Positions 57,896 through 64,000 of a stretch of 64,000 nucleotides of DNA are shown piece by piece. Location: contig JAODTK010003632.1 in assembly GCA_026419785.1 (NCBI GenBank), positions 204,153 through 268,152 of the forward strand, in the 5' to 3' direction. Under the pieces are notes generated by a model, which did not search any database, was not told where the DNA came from, and saw only the letters and a list, made by a program, of their open reading frames with translations. Each line of letters starts with the position of its first letter. Within the stretch, counting starts at the first letter, position 1. Both the position numbers and the translations under genes were made by a program. This DNA is from Sclerodactyla briareus (Eukaryota; Echinodermata; Holothuroidea; Dendrochirotida; Sclerodactylidae).

Positions 57896-60792
57896 CAGGC
57901 ATGCAACAGGCTCCATGAAAAAAAGTAGGAGAAAAAGTAGGAAGGAAATTTTCGAAAAGTAATAGGAGAAAAATAGGATTTTGATCGGAAAAGTAGGAGC
58001 AAGTAGGACCTTCATTGATACTCAGAAGTAGTTCTCTGTCAACACTCACCAGCAGGATTCATCAGCAGAATCATGTACCTTGCACTCACCAGGACATACC
58101 AGGCCCAGATCTGAAAACTCGAACACCAATGGTGCTGTAGCTCAAACCGCACAAATGTAACAAGAAGAATGTGTTAAATGTTCAAGATCATGAGCCCAAG
58201 AATGGCGTTCCCCAAACAATGGCCTATTGTGCCCCTGTAACAACTTTGACATTTAACTTCATATGCCACGGATGTCATAAGCAGTCTATAAACATTGTTG
58301 CTCAGTTTGGTCAACGTCCATCAAAGAATGGCCAATTTGAGAGATAAAAAGGCAATTTCAACACAGTGGCCTTTTGGGTGGCCCTTTCATGACCCCCCAA
58401 AGGTCGATGAACATAGGGTCCAAGTTTGGTCAAAATCCATCAAAGAATGACTGTTTTGCTTCATTTCATCAGATATGTTACTGTTTCAATTCTAATGACA
58501 TTATATGTTTCATCCAAAATCTGCAAACCAGCTGAAAAGAACATTTTGACACAGTTTCAAGAAAATCTAATGTATTTGTAGGAGATACTTTTGGAAATTA
58601 TACACATAATTGCCCCTTTATTGACCTTTGACCCTGCTCTTCAAAAAGCCAAACATGTCCCATGGGTTTGGTTGACATCCCTCACAGATTGACTGTCAGG
58701 GGGCCAAAAAGGCAATTGTTGACACACTGGATAGAGTAGATAGGCTGTAGGCCCAGTGGGTACTCGACCAATATTTTTGAATAGCCTGTAGTATGGGCTA
58801 TTCATCATTATGATCGAACATCAGCACTGGGCACCAAAATATGTAGGAGGAGAAGCATTTTGCGTGATAGCACATGGGCCCTCAGGCTCACACTTGGGTC
58901 TCAAGTCCGAAATTCCTGAGAAGTTGGAACCCTGGCAGGCAGTTAAGATACGGCTATTAGAAGTGTCATTATGACCAAACATCAGCACTGACCTGTCATT
59001 TAAAATTTGTAGAAGCATTTTCATTGAACAGTGATTATACATGATGGGCCTCCAGGGCCCACATTAGGCCTTGAGCTAGAAGTTCGAAAACACCCCTGAT
59101 GGACCACTAACCAAGGAGCATTACATGTAACTTTGAAGAAAATCATTGACGCATGTGGAGTAGATGCATTCAAAGCTCATTGCGTGAAATATCATAAAAT
59201 GGGCCTCAAGCCAAGTCGGACATTAGACCAAAGAATCATGAACACCTCAAAGGTACGGCTATTAGACCATCATTATGACCAAACATCAGCACTGTGCAAC
59301 TAAATATTTAGGAGATACAAGATTTTGCGGTATTTCACATAATGGGCCCTATGGCCCAAACTGGGCCTTGGGCCCAAAATTCCTGACATCTCCAATGGCC
59401 CTCTACCCAAGGACCATTACATGCACTCTGAAGAGAATCAATGGAAGCTTGTGGGAGGAGATTCATTTTGAGCACCATTGTGTGAAATATCATAAAATGG
59501 GCCTTCAGGTCCAAGTCGGAATCAGATCAAAAATCCTGAACACCTCAAAGGTACGGCTATTAGACCATCATTATGACCAAACATCAGCACTGTGCAACTA
59601 AATATTTAGGAGATACAAGATTTTGCGGTATTTCACATAATGGGCCCTATGGCCCAAACTGGGCCTTGGGCCCAAAATTCCTGAACACCCCCAATGGCCC
59701 TTTACCCAAGCAGCATTACCCCTCTGTAACTATTGACAAAAAGAAATTATTGAAGTGTAGGAGAGATGAATTTCAAGTAATCCTAGGTGTGTGTGAAATT
59801 CATAAATGAGCCCTCGGGCCCAAGTGGGACCTGGGACAAAAATTCCTGAACACCCCAAAGGTATGGCCGGATAGATCATCAGTTTGACCGAACATCAGCA
59901 TTTGCACCAGAATTTGTAGGAGGAGATTACATTTGAAATTTACAATAATGGCCTATATTTGCCCTTAATAAACCGTGGACCGAACCTTCAACAAGGTCAG
60001 ACAGGTATCAGGGTCAAGGAACATTGTTGTGTGTCCAGCAAGAATGACTGTTTGGGAGGCAAAAAGGCACTTGTTGACACACAGGTACGGACAGACAGAC
60101 AGGGAAGATAGAAGATAGATTGACATACAATAGATTCATAGCTTGGTTTGAGCTAAAAAACAATATAGGCCTATCACACATTCATTCCTGTTCTTCTCGT
60201 TATCATCACATCAATAGAGAATGTGCACTCGGTCACGCAGGAGGGACAGAAACTGAAAACCCTACGGTATGTAACTGCACATAGCTTAGGTGAGTTGTAG
60301 TACATGCCATGATTATTTCAGTGATTGATACCTCACCGTCTTCAATTATTCAAAAGGAGATTGGACAATACTGGAAGGATCAAGAGAATTTATACCAATT
60401 CAAGCGACTTGAAACTTACTGACGAAGACTAACCAAGGATCTGAGTACGTGGCTAATAGCCGTGATCAGAGAGGATCTGTAGGTACGTAAAGTGTTACTT
60501 GAACAATATGTAGTAAATGTATACATGTCATTTGCATCTTTATGCTGGAGCTTGTAGTCTGTCTGGAACCTGCAATGACTAGCTACTTCTGTGAATTACA
60601 ATTTTGGTGTTTATTGCCTGGAAATTTTGGATGGAACATAGGCCTACTCAGGATTCTTTTCATTACAACAAACCTTTAGAAAAAGTAGGAGAATGTAGGA
60701 TTTTTCAGGAAAAATGTAGGAGAAGTAGAGACCGGCAAGAACAATCAAAAACGTAGGAAGTTAGAAAAAAGTAGGAGCTGTTGGCAGCCTGT
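57896..60792. mobile_element. hAT-like 2.9-kb element carrying a tandem array
   Basis: The left end CAGGCATGCAACAGGCTCC and the reverse complement of the right end ACAGGCTGCCAACAGCTCCTAC are similar inverted termini. GACTGCTA occurs at 57888-57895 and 60793-60800, an exact octamer directly outside them. Both ends then carry AAAAAGTAGGAG repeats (57917-58020 and 60679-60780). No transposase-like frame is present between them. The middle (58690-60085) is a tandem satellite. The structure fits a non-autonomous hAT-type element that has captured or amplified internal repeats. Termini CAGGC and 8-bp duplications agree with the MITE at 19759. Confidence 0.7.
58690..60085. repeat. 150/298-bp higher-order satellite inside the hAT-like element
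   Basis: CATTATGACCAAACATCAGC recurs near 58808 (variant), 58967, 59269, 59567 and 59875 (variant), with spacing 159, 302, 298 and 308. Each 298-300-bp unit is a dimer of two related halves, both with ATGGGCCT...GGGCC and CCTGAACACC phrases. 59239-59386 and 59537-59684 are identical over 148 bases by eye, while sequence on either side has diverged. Boundary phrases GGCAATTGTTGACACAC (58711) and GGCACTTGTTGACACAC (60066) bracket the array. Confidence 0.85.
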
Positions 60793-60799
60793 GACTGCT

Positions 60800-62540
60800 A
60801 TCTGAAACTTCAGTACAGTGTGCATGACATGGGCCACAATAACAGGAAGAGCTGTAAAAATTACCCTGGGGGGACAGTTTTTTCCACATTTTCTCAGCAG
60901 ATATTTCACACAAAATAAATAATCAATTAGGCCTCCCCCGAATACAAACAAGAGAAAACAACATCTATAATACATTCTATAAAAGATCCCTAGATAAAAG
61001 GGCAGTAATGGAACTATGATCAAAGATATTAAAGGGCAGCAATGGAACTATGCATCAAAATAAACTTGTGGAGAATTATACTCCTTGAGAGAAACACCAC
61101 AGACACCCCATGTCCCGGATATGTGAGTAATCAGAACTAGCCAATAGGCATGTGATTACCTATGTGCTGAATTCAACTCAAGGCAGTAGGCGTGGGTAAG
61201 GTAAATGAGACTGATTAAAGATCTAGTCAGGATTGAATCTCTGGCTGCATTACCAAGACCAGTGCCTACTAGCAGATGGCCTCACTTTGTCCATTTCCTC
61301 TCTGAGAAGAAATCCTAGATTGCCACTCTACAAAATGCCCACTGCTTTGATGGGTCATACAGATGTTGCACTGTTGTCCACAAGATGTCATCAAATGACC
61401 ATATGATCACTCAACGCAGCGTGGCGGTCAAACCTGCAAAAAGGGGGTAGAGAATGCTGCGGCCCTAGCCAACTTCTGTCAATGTCAGACCATTGGGCCA
61501 GTGCTGCCTGTCAGCAACCTGTCAAGCCTGAAGAGAGTTTGAATCATGTATAGGACTGGTCAGCTTTACCGATGTGCCACTGAACAAGGCACCTGAACTC
61601 CATACTACCTACCTACCAACGGGACCTGTGGTAAACCTATATTTGCACTTGAAGAGTACCATGGGCATAATGCTATCAGAGATGACCGCCCCAAAATGGA
61701 CCATATCGGCACTCAGCAATCAGAGATTGTCAATGGGCTGTATCGGCACTCTGATATCATATTCACTCTGAACATCTACGCCCTTCTATTCTCCAACAAG
61801 AGTTAATAGGCTACGGGATGTTTCCTTGTCACATGTGATTGTTGGTGAGGTGCTGACTCACCTCACAGAGTACATCCATGATATCACTAGAAGGCAGAGC
61901 CTTCAACAAATTAAAGGCAAGATTTACTGTTTCTCAAACAGCTACATCCCAGTTTCAGTATTGTGTTAGGGTTCAATTGAGTTCCAGTTGTGGCGCCTCT
62001 TAGATGTTGTCGACTCCATGGGTATATCAAATGTTGACGAGCAATAGCTTGGCTTCTAGATGCTGGGTTTTTTATTTGGGACTATCCCAAATTGACCCCC
62101 GTTCCTTACCGGAATTGTGGTGTCCTCCGTGGGGGTCATATCTGACATCGGGGGGCTTCCAGAGGCTACCCTCCTCCTACCCCGGAATCCTGCAAGAAAA
62201 GAATTCTATAGGGTTTTGCATCAGACAGTCACAATTATATTTAGTGATGGGCCAGGGAGAAGTGCCGATATAGGGGAGGGTCGCAGTATGTTAATGTGTG
62301 TAGTGCAGGAGTCGCAACATATGATCACAAAGGGATATTGGGGGTCATCCGAAGCGTAGCATTCCACGTACGAGAAAAATTATGCAGAAATTCCGAAATT
62401 CTGGAATTTGCTGACTACCTAGAATTCCCCCCCCAATCCTTGTTTTACCTCCTCTGACTCTGAGAACCGAGTACAAAGACTTTTTGCCCATGTGATTCCC
62501 TGACCAACGACATTGCACAAATTCAATTGGTTGCAGACCA
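60800..62540. other. No gene seen
   Basis: Frames of 65-92 residues show no homology. No recognised repeats. Confidence 0.35.
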
Positions 62541-62544
62541 CATT

Positions 62545-63085
62545 ACATGTATACTTAACGGTTATGGTTTAACCCATGTGTAGGGGGTACCGGACAATTA
62601 CATGATAACTTAACGGTTATGGTTGAACCATGTGTAGGGTACCAGAAAAACAGTATACTTAACGTTATGGTTGATACCCATGTGCAGGCGGTACCAGAAA
62701 ATTACATGTATAATTACAGTTATGTTGTTGAACCCATGTGTAGGGTACCAGCAAAATGACATGTAGACTTAACAGTCTGGTTGTTGAACACCATGGAGTA
62801 GGGTTACCGGAAAATTACATGTATAACTAACAGTTAGGTTGAACCCATTGGTAGGGTACCGAACATTACATGTAAACTTAACGTTATGGGTTGAAAACAC
62901 ATGTGTAGGGTAAGACAATGACATGTATAAACTAACGCTTCGGGTTGAACCCATGTTGTAGGGTACCGAACATTACCATGTTATAACTTAACGGTTATGG
63001 GTGAACCCATGTGGAGGGTACCGGACAAGTACATGTCATAACTTAGCGGGTTGTTGTTGAACCCATGGTAGGGTACCAGAAAATT
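62545..63085. repeat. 55-bp minisatellite, ten copies
   Basis: The unit is ACATGTATAACTTAACGGTT, then ATGGTTGAACCCATGTGTAG, then GGTACCGGAAAATT. Ten copies are countable, each with small indels (51-58 bases). GGTACC is present in most. The 61-residue minus-strand frame at 62769-62954 is a translation of the repeat. Confidence 0.9.
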
Positions 63086-63089
63086 TTAG

Positions 63090-64000
63090 GAAAAGAGGAA
63101 GTCAGCCTGCAAAGAGACACAGGATTAGTGTCAATCAGAGCTTCTAGCTAAGGGCCCGCCTCACTGTCAGCCAATTTTTTTATGACATGTCAACCCAGAC
63201 GGTCAAAGGTCAGACTCATGGCTATATAGTAGGCTATTCATTCGGTCAGTTTCTTTCCAAACTTACCCAGATACACAATAATATGACCCAGGGTCAATTA
63301 TAATCCGACCAAGTGACTCCCTGATGTAGGCTTACTAGTGCTCAAACCTTCAACCTCAAATTAGGCAAAAACCAGTCACAGTAAAAGGTGACTGGGTACA
63401 ATGTAATGTGGAAATGAAGTGGGGGTGCGTGCTGCTTAGGGACCCACAACCATCCTAAACCAGTTATGGACTTCAAACATTTTTCTAAACCATATTCTGC
63501 CATCTTTTTCCTGTGTTTAAATGCTCAATACTGTGACATCGTTCTCAAGCCATGGTAGCGATAAACTGTTAGGAGTAGGTGTGTTTCAAAAGTGGTCAAC
63601 AACAGTAATTCCAAAGTGTTAGTTCCTAAACACTTTGTTAGTTTCTAGAGTGTTAATACATTTTCAGACCCAGGCAGTTTCGTGTTGAGTCATCCTGTGC
63701 AGAGGACACCCCCATTAGAACCCTGCTGAGGCGCCCTGCTTCTACGGACATGTACATGAAAAAACAACCATGATTGGAACTATGCCATCTCATGTCTGAT
63801 TACCACCATACAGTAAATGCAGTGGCAGTAGATTTATGCAGGATAATTAACACACAGGTTATGTAAACGGGTTCACTGCACAGTTACAAAGTGTGGAATG
63901 GACCAGAATGGGCGGACATATTGAAAGAAGGTCTATCACAGAGCTCACGATACAACTGTATGAGTGGAGTGTATATCATTGTTCAAATGTCACTGACCTA
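63090..64000. other. No gene seen
   Basis: Unique-looking AT-rich sequence to the window end, with no recognised feature. Confidence 0.35.

Noticed and set aside
59275-59809. Two nearly identical open frames starting MTKHQHCATKYLGD
   Set aside because: They are translations of the 298-bp satellite unit, not duplicated genes.

Overview
The window looks like gene-poor, repeat-rich nuclear DNA of an animal, most probably a marine invertebrate deuterostome (echinoderm, hemichordate or amphioxus grade). I base that on at least six decayed non-LTR retrotransposon (LINE) fragments, two kinds of tRNA-headed SINE, cut-and-paste DNA transposons with clear inverted ends and target-site duplications, several unrelated satellite or minisatellite families, and one protein-coding gene that is split, intron-bearing and of a metazoan family. 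There is no bacterial operon structure, rRNA, intact tRNA or CRISPR array. The species cannot be fixed from the sequence alone.

Layout. 1-17 kb: a 38-bp minisatellite (2.1-2.9 kb), a complete PIF/Harbinger-type MITE (3.16-3.55 kb), a fold-back repeat (7.8-8.3 kb), two LINE endonuclease fragments (9.1-9.6 kb plus; 11.2-11.9 kb minus), a Ser-tRNA-like SINE (14.0-14.35 kb) and a composite repeat with GACTCGG-rich ends (15.2-16.4 kb). 17.4-22.9 kb: the only convincing gene, a DUF1647-type protein. One coding block lies near 17.4-17.6 kb and a second at 22.4-22.9 kb. Between them are a hAT-type MITE with a perfect 8-bp target duplication, a GAGTCACTGAAC minisatellite and a 0.9-kb polypurine block. 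24-38 kb: a LINE reverse-transcriptase fragment, two members of a new-looking hAT-like family (25.8-27.5 and 31.1-32.1 kb) plus truncated relatives, and a second reverse-transcriptase fragment on the minus strand (34.3-35.2 kb). 38-48 kb: a SINE piece, a strong palindrome, a satellite of about 310 bp (42.7-44.1 kb), a SINE ending in (ATT)n, a satellite of about 300 bp, and a LINE 3' end nested in another satellite. 49-64 kb: two arrays of a 125-bp satellite, a LINE C-terminal fragment, a possible minus-strand exon near 56 kb, a 2.9-kb hAT-like element carrying an internal tandem array (57.9-60.8 kb), and a 55-bp minisatellite (62.5-63.1 kb).

Two properties run through the window. There are about 18 G or C homopolymers of 10-24 bases, several of them sitting just inside hAT-like transposon ends. 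Repeat monomers and coding blocks also differ by many single-base homopolymer length changes, which could be uncorrected long-read error as well as decay. Calls of 'frameshifted' should be read with that in mind. Alignments here were made by eye, so unit counts and outer borders are approximate unless a target duplication fixes them.
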